37,353 nt of DNA from an uncultured Clostridiaceae bacterium (GTDB taxonomy: Bacteria; Bacillota; Clostridia; Lachnospirales; Lachnospiraceae). The notes under the pieces were generated by a model. The model was not told the origin of the DNA and made no database searches. It saw only the letters and a program-made list of their open reading frames with translations. The number at the start of each line of letters is the position of its first letter. Within the stretch, counting starts at the first letter, position 1. A program made the position numbers and the translations under genes. The stretch covers positions 1 through 37,353 of the forward strand of contig CATLIJ010000002.1 of NCBI GenBank assembly GCA_949948825.1. The letters run 5' to 3'. Shown piece by piece: positions 7,714 to 14,813 of the stretch.

Positions 7714-8304
7714 CTATCCCATTTCTCTGTTTTCCAAAATCACTTTCTTAATACTTTCCACACAGCAATCCAGACTCTGATTTTCAAACATTCTGAAAAT
7801 TCCAGATTTCCTTAAATTTTTCTCCGAAAAATCCTCCTCATCTGCTAAAAATCTCCTGCACATTTCCACATAATCCGGTTCTCTTTGCTGGCGCTCTCTC
7901 ATAAGAGCACGCTCCAAACGAACACCAGTTTCTACGACAATATAAATTGGCAGCACAATATCACCAAAATATCCCTTGATTTTCTCATATGACTCCAATG
8001 TCCCAATAGCCAGATAATCCTCTTTTCCCCTTCCGAATTTTCCATCATCTACAGTAGCATAGCTCCACAAGCCTGCAGCTGTATGATAAATCCGTCTCTC
8101 AATCACCTTCCCCTTTTTCTGAAACTCATCTAACTCCCTCTCTGTAATAAAATAATATTCAATCCCCTGCTTCTCCCCATCCCTCATAGGCCGGGTCGTA
8201 TAAAGCAAAACCGGACAAAGCCCCGGACATTCTCCCAACAGTCTTTTATAAATCGTATCCTTTCCTGACGCGCTTTTTCCCATCAAATAGAATATTTTTC
8301 CCAT
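7714..8304 (-). CDS. Guanylate kinase-like nucleotide kinase in the tmk position
   Basis: This is a 196-residue P-loop kinase of the guanylate kinase fold. Residues 9-17 are GKSASGKDT (Walker A). The GMP-site segment TTRPMRDGEKQGIEYYF (residues ~36-52) matches the guanylate kinase consensus, including the two arginines and the tyrosine. Normally an HGNYYGTP-type segment follows; here it is YHTAAGLWSYATVDDG, so that part of the nucleotide site is divergent. The later lid region (RALMRERQQREPDYVEMCRRFLADEEDF) is kinase-like. The gene lies between the YaaO-like decarboxylase and holB, where Bacillus has thymidylate kinase. It may phosphorylate GMP, another nucleotide, or act as a paralogue of a canonical Gmk encoded elsewhere. 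Confidence 0.8.
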   Translation of the reverse strand: MGKIFYLMGKSASGKDTIYKRLLGECPGLCPVLLYTTRPMRDGEKQGIEYYFITERELDEFQKKGKVIERRIYHTAAGLWSYATVDDGKFGRGKEDYLAIGTLESYEKIKGYFGDIVLPIYIVVETGVRLERALMRERQQREPDYVEMCRRFLADEEDFSEKNLRKSGIFRMFENQSLDCCVESIKKVILENREMG

Positions 8305-8398
8305 TTTATATTCCTGATTCCCTTCCTTTTTCCTTCACCCTTTGATGACCATTTCTTCCCATTGACCAAGCTTATCTCTTATCCATTCCGATATTTCC

Positions 8399-10153
8399 CT
8401 ATTCATCCATATCATAAACCGGTGTTTCTGATTCTGCACAAACCTTCAAAAACTCCGCCTTCTGATCCTCCATTCCCTGTACTGAAAATCCGTTTTTCTT
8501 ATATTCCAAAATCTGTTTAAGGACAGAATCCTTCAGCCTCTCTCCCGGAACAATAACCGGAATCCCGGGAGGATACAAATATACAAATTCGCAGGAAATC
8601 CTCCCTGCACACTCTGAAATAGCCACCCGTTCTGATTCAGCCTCAAATGCATCTGCCAAAGTCATACCATCCTCTTTTCTTTCCTTTCCCTTTCTATTCT
8701 TCCATTCCTTTGACTCTCTCTTTTCCTCAATCCGTTTCCGTTCTTTTGAGCTTTCTCTGTCTTTTGAACTTTCTCCTTCTTTCGGGCTTTCTCCTTCTTT
8801 CGGGCTTTCTCCTTCTTTCGGGCTTTCTCCTTCTTTCGGGCTTTCTCCTTCTTTCGAACTTTCTCCTTCTTTCGAACTTTCCCTTTCCCCTTCTCTTTTC
8901 CCTCTTTCTCCTTCCTCCTTCATTAATCTTTCCTTTATCCAACACTCTGTCTTCTTCTCTTGTTTCCCATTTCTGCAATCCTCAGCCAGTCCCCTGTCTA
9001 TCTCCAACAATGCCTTCTCCAGCCGGTCCAATCCTTCCTGTGCATCCAGAACTGTGGTTATCATAACCACATAATCCAGTCCGCACATCTCCACCTCCAA
9101 GCCATATTTCTCCCGAAGGCACATTCCCAGCCTTTCCCCTCCAAAATCTGCGTCTTTACAGGAAACCACAATCTTTGACGGATCTAATTCATATACCCCG
9201 CAGGTTCCCACTGCCGATTCCTCCAACAGCTTTAAAACCTGCATAGTGGCTAATTCTTTCCTCAGCTTCCCAAGTCTTTCTCCAAATCTCTCAAAATCAT
9301 CCCTTCCATTATTCTTCATTTCAAAAATACATTGCTCGATTCCTGCCATCAACACATAAGAAGGACTGCTGCTTTGAAATACCTGGAGATACCACTCAAG
9401 CTTTTTCAAATCCACATATCTGCTTTTTACATGCAAAATTGCGGTCTGTGTAAAACAAGGTAATGTTTTATGTAAACTTTGAATCACAAGATCCGCTCCA
9501 CAATCCAATGCAGAAGCCGGAAAATTTCCTCCAAATGCAAAATGAGCTCCATGAGCCTCATCCACAATCAAAGGAATCCCCTTCCGATGCACAATTCGGG
9601 CAATTTCTTCTATATTTGATACAATTCCTTCATAAGTAGGAGAAACCAGAAATACAGCTCCAGCCTCCGGGCAATGACTCAGTAACTCTTCCACATCCTC
9701 AGCCAAAATACCGCCATTTATCCACAATTTTTCTAATATCTGTGGATAAACATAAGAAGCTTTCATTCTTTTGAGGATAAGTCCATGATATGCACTTTTA
9801 TGACAATTCCGTGCCATTATTATTCGTCCATTAAATCCCACACTTGCACAAATTGCACTTAAAATTCCCCCACTGCTTCCATTAATCAAATAATAACTTT
9901 TATCCGACCCATATATTCTGGCTGCCCAATCCATGGATTCCCGCAAAATTCCTTCCGGATGATGAAGATTGTCAAATCCATCAATCTCTGTAATATCAAT
10001 GGAAAATGGATTTGGAAATTCTCCCAAGACTCCCCCTGTCTGTCTTTTATGTCCCGGCATATGAAATGGATATACGCCAGACTCACTATATTTTTTTAAT
10101 CGCTCTATTAATAAATCTTGTTTCTGCAATTTATCTAACCTTTCCTTATTCAC
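8399..10153 (-). CDS. Orn/Lys/Arg decarboxylase family protein (YaaO-like) with repeat insert
   Basis: This is a 584-residue PLP-dependent fold-type I decarboxylase/aminotransferase-like enzyme. The N-terminus has YPFHMPGHKR, the family start. The PLP site shows LIVDEAHGAHF (Asp contacts the PLP nitrogen) and SLHKTLPCFTQTA, with the PLP-binding lysine in SLHKTL. The C-terminal domain is EFVYLYPPGIPVIVPGE. Family members are usually ~480 residues. The excess is a charged linker at ~385-497 holding six near-identical KEGESP-type repeats. The start is unclear: GTG 10153 lacks a good ribosome site, while TTG 10129 is preceded by GGAAAGG. Its position before a nucleotide kinase and holB matches Bacillus yaaO. 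Which amino acid, if any, it decarboxylates is unknown. Confidence 0.9.
   Translation of the reverse strand: MNKERLDKLQKQDLLIERLKKYSESGVYPFHMPGHKRQTGGVLGEFPNPFSIDITEIDGFDNLHHPEGILRESMDWAARIYGSDKSYYLINGSSGGILSAICASVGFNGRIIMARNCHKSAYHGLILKRMKASYVYPQILEKLWINGGILAEDVEELLSHCPEAGAVFLVSPTYEGIVSNIEEIARIVHRKGIPLIVDEAHGAHFAFGGNFPASALDCGADLVIQSLHKTLPCFTQTAILHVKSRYVDLKKLEWYLQVFQSSSPSYVLMAGIEQCIFEMKNNGRDDFERFGERLGKLRKELATMQVLKLLEESAVGTCGVYELDPSKIVVSCKDADFGGERLGMCLREKYGLEVEMCGLDYVVMITTVLDAQEGLDRLEKALLEIDRGLAEDCRNGKQEKKTECWIKERLMKEEGERGKREGERESSKEGESSKEGESPKEGESPKEGESPKEGESPKEGESSKDRESSKERKRIEEKRESKEWKNRKGKERKEDGMTLADAFEAESERVAISECAGRISCEFVYLYPPGIPVIVPGERLKDSVLKQILEYKKNGFSVQGMEDQKAEFLKVCAESETPVYDMDE
8751..8876. 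repeat. 18-bp tandem repeat inside the decarboxylase gene
   Basis: Seven consecutive 18-nt units are present. Units at 8769-8840 are four identical copies of CTTTCTCCTTCTTTCGGG, 8841-8876 are two copies ending GAA instead of GGG, and 8751-8768 is a degenerate copy. On the coding (minus) strand each unit encodes six residues, KEGESP or KEGESS. The unit length keeps the frame, so copy number can change without breaking the protein. Confidence 0.95.
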
Positions 10154-10162
10154 ATGATTTCT

Positions 10163-10230
10163 AATTATATCAACAATAAAAATAAAATGCCATAGAATAA
10201 TCCTGTAAAGTTTGATATAATTTATATCAA
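10163..10230. promoter_or_regulatory. Divergent control region with palindrome and paired -10 boxes
   Basis: TTGATATAATT occurs on the + strand at 10212-10222 and on the minus strand at 10173-10163, each holding a TATAAT box that faces its own gene (the 75-aa gene to the right and the decarboxylase to the left). The + strand copy is part of a 19-bp palindrome, TTGATATAA-T-TTATATCAA (10212-10230). Neither promoter has a clear -35, which suggests activation or a shared regulator. Confidence 0.5.
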
Positions 10231-10248
10231 TGTGAAAGGAGTACCTCT

Positions 10249-10476
10249 ATGAGAGAAGTAGAATTTAAAATGGAACGGCAAGGTCTTGTACAAACCGGAG
10301 ATGAAGTTGAAATTACCGAACGAGAAGGAGTTACCTACAGCTATATTATTGAACCAGCAGTTGCCATGTCCGGCTGCTTTCCTGCCCGTGACCGGATCAA
10401 ATCCCAAAAAGGTATTGTAAAAGAAATCCGCCAAAATGACCGGGGATTCTATGTAATTGTTATGTTTGACGAATAG
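10249..10476 (+). CDS. Small hypothetical protein (75 aa)
   Basis: This is a 75-residue protein of unknown function. The sequence alternates hydrophobic and charged residues in short beta-like segments (VEFKMERQGLVQTGDEVEITEREGVTYSYII; KGIVKEIRQNDRGFYVIVMFDE), which would suit a small beta-barrel such as an SH3/KOW-like fold. This is a guess from pattern only. A good site (GAAAGGAG, 10234-10241) precedes ATG 10249, and a terminator follows 7 nt after the stop, so it is a monocistronic gene. It is on the + strand between two minus-strand blocks, with a palindromic promoter region upstream. Confidence 0.75.
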   Translation: MREVEFKMERQGLVQTGDEVEITEREGVTYSYIIEPAVAMSGCFPARDRIKSQKGIVKEIRQNDRGFYVIVMFDE

Positions 10477-10482
10477 TACATC

Positions 10483-10515
10483 AAAAAGGGACTGTATCCC
10501 ACAGCCCCTTTTTAA
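10483..10515. terminator. Bidirectional rho-independent terminator
   Basis: AAAAAGGGACTGT, the loop ATCCC and ACAGCCCCTTTTT form a stem with a single A-C mismatch and A/T runs on both sides. It ends the + strand 75-aa gene and, on the minus strand, the gene whose stop is at 10525. Confidence 0.85.
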
Positions 10516-10524
10516 TCTTTCCTT

Positions 10525-12207
10525 TTAATCCTTCATTCTGACCCTGCTCCCATCTGGAATTACAATCACATCCTTCCAAAGAAGCGCTGGGTTCTTATCC
10601 CTTTCCCATTGATAATCCTTCCAATAACAATACACCTGGTTATCCTGCATCATAATAAATTCCAGCTGGTCATTTCCCGTTGTCTCTTTGGCTTCCCGCA
10701 GTTCTTTATCCTCCAGATAACTCATTCTCCCGTCTGAGGTAATCACAGCAATCACACCATAATAACTGTTCCAGCTCTTCGGTAAATAATTTCCATAAAT
10801 CTGCTCATTTTCCTCACAATAATACATATCCATCAACCGGCCCTTAAATTCCCGATGAACCTGTTCCTGCTTCTGATCTTCCGTCAAAGATTTGCGCATA
10901 ATCCTGCTGTACTGCGCTCCTGACCCGCCAGTTCGGATAAATACACTATAATATAACCAATCACCTGCAATACAAAAGCTGTCAATCCCCAATTTTTCCT
11001 GAACAAAAACCTCCTCCATACCTTCCGTAATCCGGTAAATTACTTTCTGAGAATTTTCTGATTCTCTTAACTGATAAACCGCATTTCCTTTTTTCTGCTC
11101 TTTTTGAGATACACTGATAATCCGATCCTGGTCCATATGAAAAACCCTGTCTTCATACTGTATGGTTCCATCTGCTTCCTTTTTTACATCACGTCCCAGC
11201 ATATCTCTAAGATAAATTTCTCCCTCCTCCACATAAACATAAATTCCCGGAATCATCTTGTCAAATTCTTCGTTTCCTTCAATCACCTGAATCCGATCAA
11301 AACTTTCTGTATAAATTCTTCCCTCCAAAAGACAAAAATCCTCTACCTCTCTGGCGACAATTTCAATCTCTCCTTTGCTGTCTTTCATTCGATATAGAGT
11401 ATGAACAAAATCTGGAGAAACATCTGCTAAAATAGACGCCTCCCGCTCAGGACAGGGAAGATAATAAACCCACCCATCACTGCTGACCTGAATCTCCGGA
11501 TTATCCGGTCCCTCCGAAGCCCATTCTGTCTGATCTAAGGGAACAGAATATAATACCTGTCCAATTTCCGACAGATAAACAATCTTGCTTCCAATCTTAA
11601 CATGCTTCTTTTGATTTTTTTGTGCTTCCAGGCGGCTTTCTTCTTCCATGGACATAGATTCCAGGAACGGTTTTTTCACCATGTCAATCTGTTCCTTCAC
11701 TTTATCTGCCCCTGCCACAATTACCCAAATAGCTGCAACAAACAATACACAAGCAAATACATTTTGAAACAAGCTTCTGGCCTTTGAATATTTTCCGTTT
11801 GAATCTGTATTTTCATCTAATTTCAGATAATCCTCAATTTCCAAAAAAGTGGAAATCTGTTTGTCATTTTCGTTTTTGTTTTCTGCTTTCCCATTCTCAG
11901 ATTTACTTTTCTCCCCCAAATTCGCCGCCATACGAGAAGACATAATTTGATCCTGAGAAACTCCCATACTCTTTTTTGCCAGATCATCCGCCCTGTTTTG
12001 AAGCCATTCTACCACATTCTTACCACTTGAAATTTCTTCCAAATTTGCATACAATTCTGCATAAGTAAGAATTAGCAATTCTTTCTCTTCCTCATCATTC
12101 ATTTTCATTAAATGAATATAATGATATAATTTTTGATATGTGCGGATATAAATTTCCTCAAAACGCTCCCGGCGTTCCTGAATACTATTATCCTTCTGCT
12201 CCCTCAT
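10525..12207 (-). CDS. Membrane protein with sigma factor-like N-terminal region and large outer domain
   Basis: This is a 560-residue protein of unknown function with three visible parts. Residues ~12-80 resemble sigma-70 region 2 in spacing and pattern (FEEIYIRTYQKLYHYIHLMKMNDEEEKELL, AELYANLEEI, NVVEWLQNRADDLAKK), but no region 4 follows. Residues ~93-140 are a charged, Asn/Lys-rich linker. Residues ~148-166 (QNVFACVLFVAAIWVIVAG) are one transmembrane helix. The remaining ~390 residues should be extracellular and show repeated beta-strand patterns with YYL/VYY/LYR motifs, as in propeller-like proteins of the DUF5050 sort. It lies 50 nt downstream of the DUF4446 gene and a terminator follows, so it ends the parA-parB-DUF4446 transcript. 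The sigma resemblance is by eye and needs profile testing. Confidence 0.75.
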   Translation of the reverse strand: MREQKDNSIQERRERFEEIYIRTYQKLYHYIHLMKMNDEEEKELLILTYAELYANLEEISSGKNVVEWLQNRADDLAKKSMGVSQDQIMSSRMAANLGEKSKSENGKAENKNENDKQISTFLEIEDYLKLDENTDSNGKYSKARSLFQNVFACVLFVAAIWVIVAGADKVKEQIDMVKKPFLESMSMEEESRLEAQKNQKKHVKIGSKIVYLSEIGQVLYSVPLDQTEWASEGPDNPEIQVSSDGWVYYLPCPEREASILADVSPDFVHTLYRMKDSKGEIEIVAREVEDFCLLEGRIYTESFDRIQVIEGNEEFDKMIPGIYVYVEEGEIYLRDMLGRDVKKEADGTIQYEDRVFHMDQDRIISVSQKEQKKGNAVYQLRESENSQKVIYRITEGMEEVFVQEKLGIDSFCIAGDWLYYSVFIRTGGSGAQYSRIMRKSLTEDQKQEQVHREFKGRLMDMYYCEENEQIYGNYLPKSWNSYYGVIAVITSDGRMSYLEDKELREAKETTGNDQLEFIMMQDNQVYCYWKDYQWERDKNPALLWKDVIVIPDGSRVRMKD

Positions 12208-12257
12208 TTTACTGTCCCCGTCAGAACCAAAAGATTCTTTGCATTTCCTTTATCTTC

Positions 12258-12767
12258 TTATTCTTTATATCCCAACGCCTGCTCCAGCGCCTCTTTCTCC
12301 TCGCTGCCCAATAAAATCTCTGTTTGTCCCCGGTCAACCGCTTTCAGATAAAGGTAACACCCCTCTCTGCTATGAACCGAATTTATTATAAACCCCGTAT
12401 TCGTATAATCCAGCAAAGCAAATGCAAAACTCAAATTTCCTCCCATGCCCTTAAAAGCATTATATCTGACCATACCAAATTTTTGAAAGGATGCTCTCAT
12501 ATTTTTATTATTTGTTCGAATCTGATCCTTATTGGCACGGTCTTGAAATTTCAGTTCCTGAATATCCTGAATATGGCTGATAATAATATCCTCCAGGGTT
12601 TCTGCATCTTTTCCCCGCATAAAATAATCATAACTTCGATACAATTTTTTTATTTTAAAAATACATACAATCACAACAATTAACAAAATCAGAGTCAATA
12701 TTCCCTGACCAAGCATGATATAAAAAGGATCTACTTGCAAGCGATCCAATATACTGATTCCATCCAT
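12258..12767 (-). CDS. DUF4446 family membrane protein
   Basis: This 169-residue protein has one N-terminal transmembrane helix (ILTLILLIVVIVCIFKI, ~residues 24-40). A coiled-coil-like helical region (DAETLEDIIISHIQDIQELKFQDRANKDQIRTNNKNM) comes next. The C-terminal domain contains the family-typical VRYNAFKGMGGNLSFAFALLD and GYLY-like segments (REGCYLYLKAV). The combination matches DUF4446, commonly found directly downstream of parB in Clostridia. The ATG at 12767 follows GGAGAG by 8 nt and lies 17 nt after parB. Function is unknown. The fixed association with parAB suggests a membrane-linked role in segregation or cell cycle, but this is inference. Confidence 0.85.
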   Translation of the reverse strand: MDGISILDRLQVDPFYIMLGQGILTLILLIVVIVCIFKIKKLYRSYDYFMRGKDAETLEDIIISHIQDIQELKFQDRANKDQIRTNNKNMRASFQKFGMVRYNAFKGMGGNLSFAFALLDYTNTGFIINSVHSREGCYLYLKAVDRGQTEILLGSEEKEALEQALGYKE

Positions 12768-12784
12768 TCACAATACTCTCCTTG

Positions 12785-13732
12785 CTATCCAATGGTCTCA
12801 ATCAATTCAACAATTCTCTCCAATTCTGCCTCCGAATAATATTCGATTTCAATTTTCCCCTTACTACGGTCTTTACGATTAATATTTACCTTTGTTCCCA
12901 CAACCATCTTCATTCGTTCTTCCAGATTTTTAAAAATCAATTCTAAAGCTTCATCCTCTTTTTCCTTTTTCTTTTCCCTTGGTTCCTTTCCCAAAGCTTT
13001 TACTGCTTTCTCAACCTCTCTTACGCTCAAATGCTCCTGCACAATTTTAGCTGCCAAAGCCAACTGCATTTCCGGGTCTGTAACTGCCAGCAATGCCCTT
13101 GCATGTCCGCTGCTAATCAGTCCCTCCACCAGCATCTTCTGCACTTCCGGAGCTAAATTCAAGAGACGTACACTGTTTGTAATAGTAGTCCGGTTTTTGC
13201 ATACCCGCTCCGCAATTTCTTCCTGCTTCAGATGAAACTCATGCATTAATCTCTGATAAGCAACTGCCTCTTCAATGGGATTCAAATTTTCTCTCTGAAC
13301 ATTTTCAATCAATGCAATCTCAATTGCCTGCTGTTTTCCATATTCACGAATAACTACCGGCACCTCTTTTATACCCGCCAGTTTTGCAGCTCTCCAGCGG
13401 CGTTCTCCGGCAATAATTTCATACAGATCCCCCTTCTTCTGAACCAACAAAGGCTGCAGTACACCATACTTTTTAATGGAATCTGCCAGCTCCTGAAGCT
13501 GTTCCTCCCGGAAATCTTTTCTGGGCTGTTCTCCATTAGGCTCAATTAAAGACAGCTTTACAAAAAACTCACTGTGCTCATTTTCCTTATCTTCTGAAGC
13601 GGTCCCTTCTTCTCTTTCTTCCTCAGAAGAATCCTTTTTATCACCCATTTGATCTTTTGTTACTTCTTGTACTACTTCCTCTCCAAAAAATGCACCAAGT
13701 CCTTTACCTAAACCCCTCTTCGCTTTTGCCAT
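12785..13732 (-). CDS. parB: Chromosome-partitioning protein ParB (Spo0J)
   Basis: ParB binds parS, spreads as a CTP-dependent sliding clamp and loads SMC near the origin. The protein (315 aa) begins MAKAKRGLGKGLGAFFGEE, the usual ParA-contact region. An acidic linker comes next, then the CTPase domain with the GERRWRAAKLAG motif and ENVQRENLNPIEEA. The helix-turn-helix is EEIAERVCKNRTTITNSVRLLNL. The C-terminal dimerisation domain follows a K/E-rich stretch. ATG 13732 is chosen because GAGGAGAGG lies 7 nt before it; a TTG two codons upstream is less likely. The start falls 2 nt after the parA stop. Two parS sites lie within ~2.1 kb. Confidence 0.97.
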   Translation of the reverse strand: MAKAKRGLGKGLGAFFGEEVVQEVTKDQMGDKKDSSEEEREEGTASEDKENEHSEFFVKLSLIEPNGEQPRKDFREEQLQELADSIKKYGVLQPLLVQKKGDLYEIIAGERRWRAAKLAGIKEVPVVIREYGKQQAIEIALIENVQRENLNPIEEAVAYQRLMHEFHLKQEEIAERVCKNRTTITNSVRLLNLAPEVQKMLVEGLISSGHARALLAVTDPEMQLALAAKIVQEHLSVREVEKAVKALGKEPREKKKEKEDEALELIFKNLEERMKMVVGTKVNINRKDRSKGKIEIEYYSEAELERIVELIETIG

Positions 13733-13734
13733 AA

Positions 13735-14502
13735 TCAAACCTCTCCTCTGCTAATCACTTCCGCTGCCAGCATTCGATAACTCTCTGCTCCTGACGACCG
13801 TGTATCATAAAGATTTATTGGCATACCATGGCTGGGCGCCTCTGCCAGCCTGACATTTCTCGGAATAATTGTTTTATAAACCGTCCCCTTTAAATAATTC
13901 TTCACATTCTCTACTACTTCCAAAGAAAGATTTGTACGGGCATCATACATGGTAAACACAACCCCTTCTAATTCCAACTTTGGATTTAATTTTTTCTTCA
14001 CCAAATCCACAGTCTGAATAATCTGGCTCAAACCTTCCAATGCATAGTATTCACACTGAATCGGCACCAAAACTGTATCCGCTGCAGTAAGTGCATTTAT
14101 TGTCAGCAAATTCAGGGATGGCGGACAATCTACTATAATAAAATCGTAATTTTTTTCCACCTTTTCCAGTTCTTTACGAAGCTTTGATTCTTTTTCCGGT
14201 TCATCTAACAATTCAATCTCTGCTCCTGCCAAATCTACATCAGAAGGAAGAATGTCCAGATGCTCCTGAACCTCCGAAATAATACATTCATCAATGTTAC
14301 ACTCTCCCATCAAAAGCTCATATACGGTTTTGCTCATATACCCTTTTTCAAATCCTAATCCACTGGTGGCATTCCCCTGAGGGTCAAAATCCACAGTTAA
14401 AACTTTTTGTCCCGCCTCTGCCAAACATGCGGACAAATTAATTGCCGTAGTTGTTTTCCCTACTCCACCCTTTTGATTTGCAATCGCTATTATTCTTCCC
14501 AT
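13735..14502 (-). CDS. parA: Chromosome-partitioning ATPase ParA (Soj)
   Basis: This 255-residue deviant Walker ATPase works with ParB in origin segregation and, in Bacillus, modulates DnaA. MGRIIAIANQKGGVGKTTTA carries the deviant Walker A (KGGVGKTT). VDFDPQGNATSG is motif A', and FIIVDCPPSLNLLT is Walker B. Length is typical for chromosomal Soj. The start at ATG 14502 is supported by AAAGGA 8 nt upstream, and the frame extending to 14532 has no better site. It is first in the parA-parB-DUF4446 operon. A TATACT -10 lies at 14551-14546 on the minus strand. Confidence 0.97.
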   Translation of the reverse strand: MGRIIAIANQKGGVGKTTTAINLSACLAEAGQKVLTVDFDPQGNATSGLGFEKGYMSKTVYELLMGECNIDECIISEVQEHLDILPSDVDLAGAEIELLDEPEKESKLRKELEKVEKNYDFIIVDCPPSLNLLTINALTAADTVLVPIQCEYYALEGLSQIIQTVDLVKKKLNPKLELEGVVFTMYDARTNLSLEVVENVKNYLKGTVYKTIIPRNVRLAEAPSHGMPINLYDTRSSGAESYRMLAAEVISRGEV

Positions 14503-14608
14503 AACTTGTCCTTTTAATTGATTATTCCTCAAAGTACTCTTTATCAGTATAACATACTTTCTTTTTTTTTCCTATGTGTAAACAAAATAAATGTTACTTT
14601 TTTTTCCA

Positions 14609-14626
14609 ATGTTTCACGTGAAACAT
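14609..14626. promoter_or_regulatory. parS site 1
   Basis: ATGTTTCACGTGAAACAT contains the exact Bacillus-type parS core TGTTTCACGTGAAACA (14610-14625), a perfect palindrome. It lies ~107 bp upstream of parA, so bound ParB could also affect parA or hydrolase transcription. Confidence 0.95.
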
Positions 14627-14684
14627 ATATAAAAATTTTATTTTATTATCCATTGTAAGATAGTCTGTTTTATATTATACTTAG

Positions 14685-14713
14685 TTTATATACCTGTTTT
14701 TATCTAGTATAAT
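14685..14713 (+). promoter_or_regulatory. Promoter of the alpha/beta-hydrolase gene
   Basis: TTTATA (14685-14690), a 17-nt spacer and TATAAT (14708-14713). The -10 is perfect and the -35 is 4/6. It drives the + strand gene at 14814 and lies ~60 bp from parS site 1. Confidence 0.6.
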
Positions 14714-14813
14714 CCAGACATATAAGGTCTTTGTGGACTGTCGCAAGATATTGATTCATTCAAACAAAATTGAAGTTATGTAATTCTTTGTAATGCACAA
14801 AATGGAGGTTATT

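Larger units (their letters stand above)
14503..14813. other. Intergenic region between divergent parA and alpha/beta-hydrolase genes
   Basis: This 311-nt AT-rich gap holds a -10 box for parA on the minus strand (TATACT, 14551-14546, no clear -35), a homopolymer-rich stretch at ~14557-14610, parS at 14609-14626, and a + strand promoter at 14685-14713. The predicted + strand leader of ~95 nt contains AGAC-ATATAAG-GTCT (a small hairpin near 14717-14732). I see no further gene. Confidence 0.6.

Noticed and set aside
8751..8876. CRISPR-like array
   Set aside because: Units are directly adjacent with no spacers, and they keep the reading frame of the decarboxylase.
8647..9066. A 139-codon + strand open frame rich in Leu, Phe and Ser
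   Set aside because: It is the antisense reading of the 18-bp repeat in the decarboxylase gene. The protein is a monotonous LLLSGF repeat with no ribosome site.
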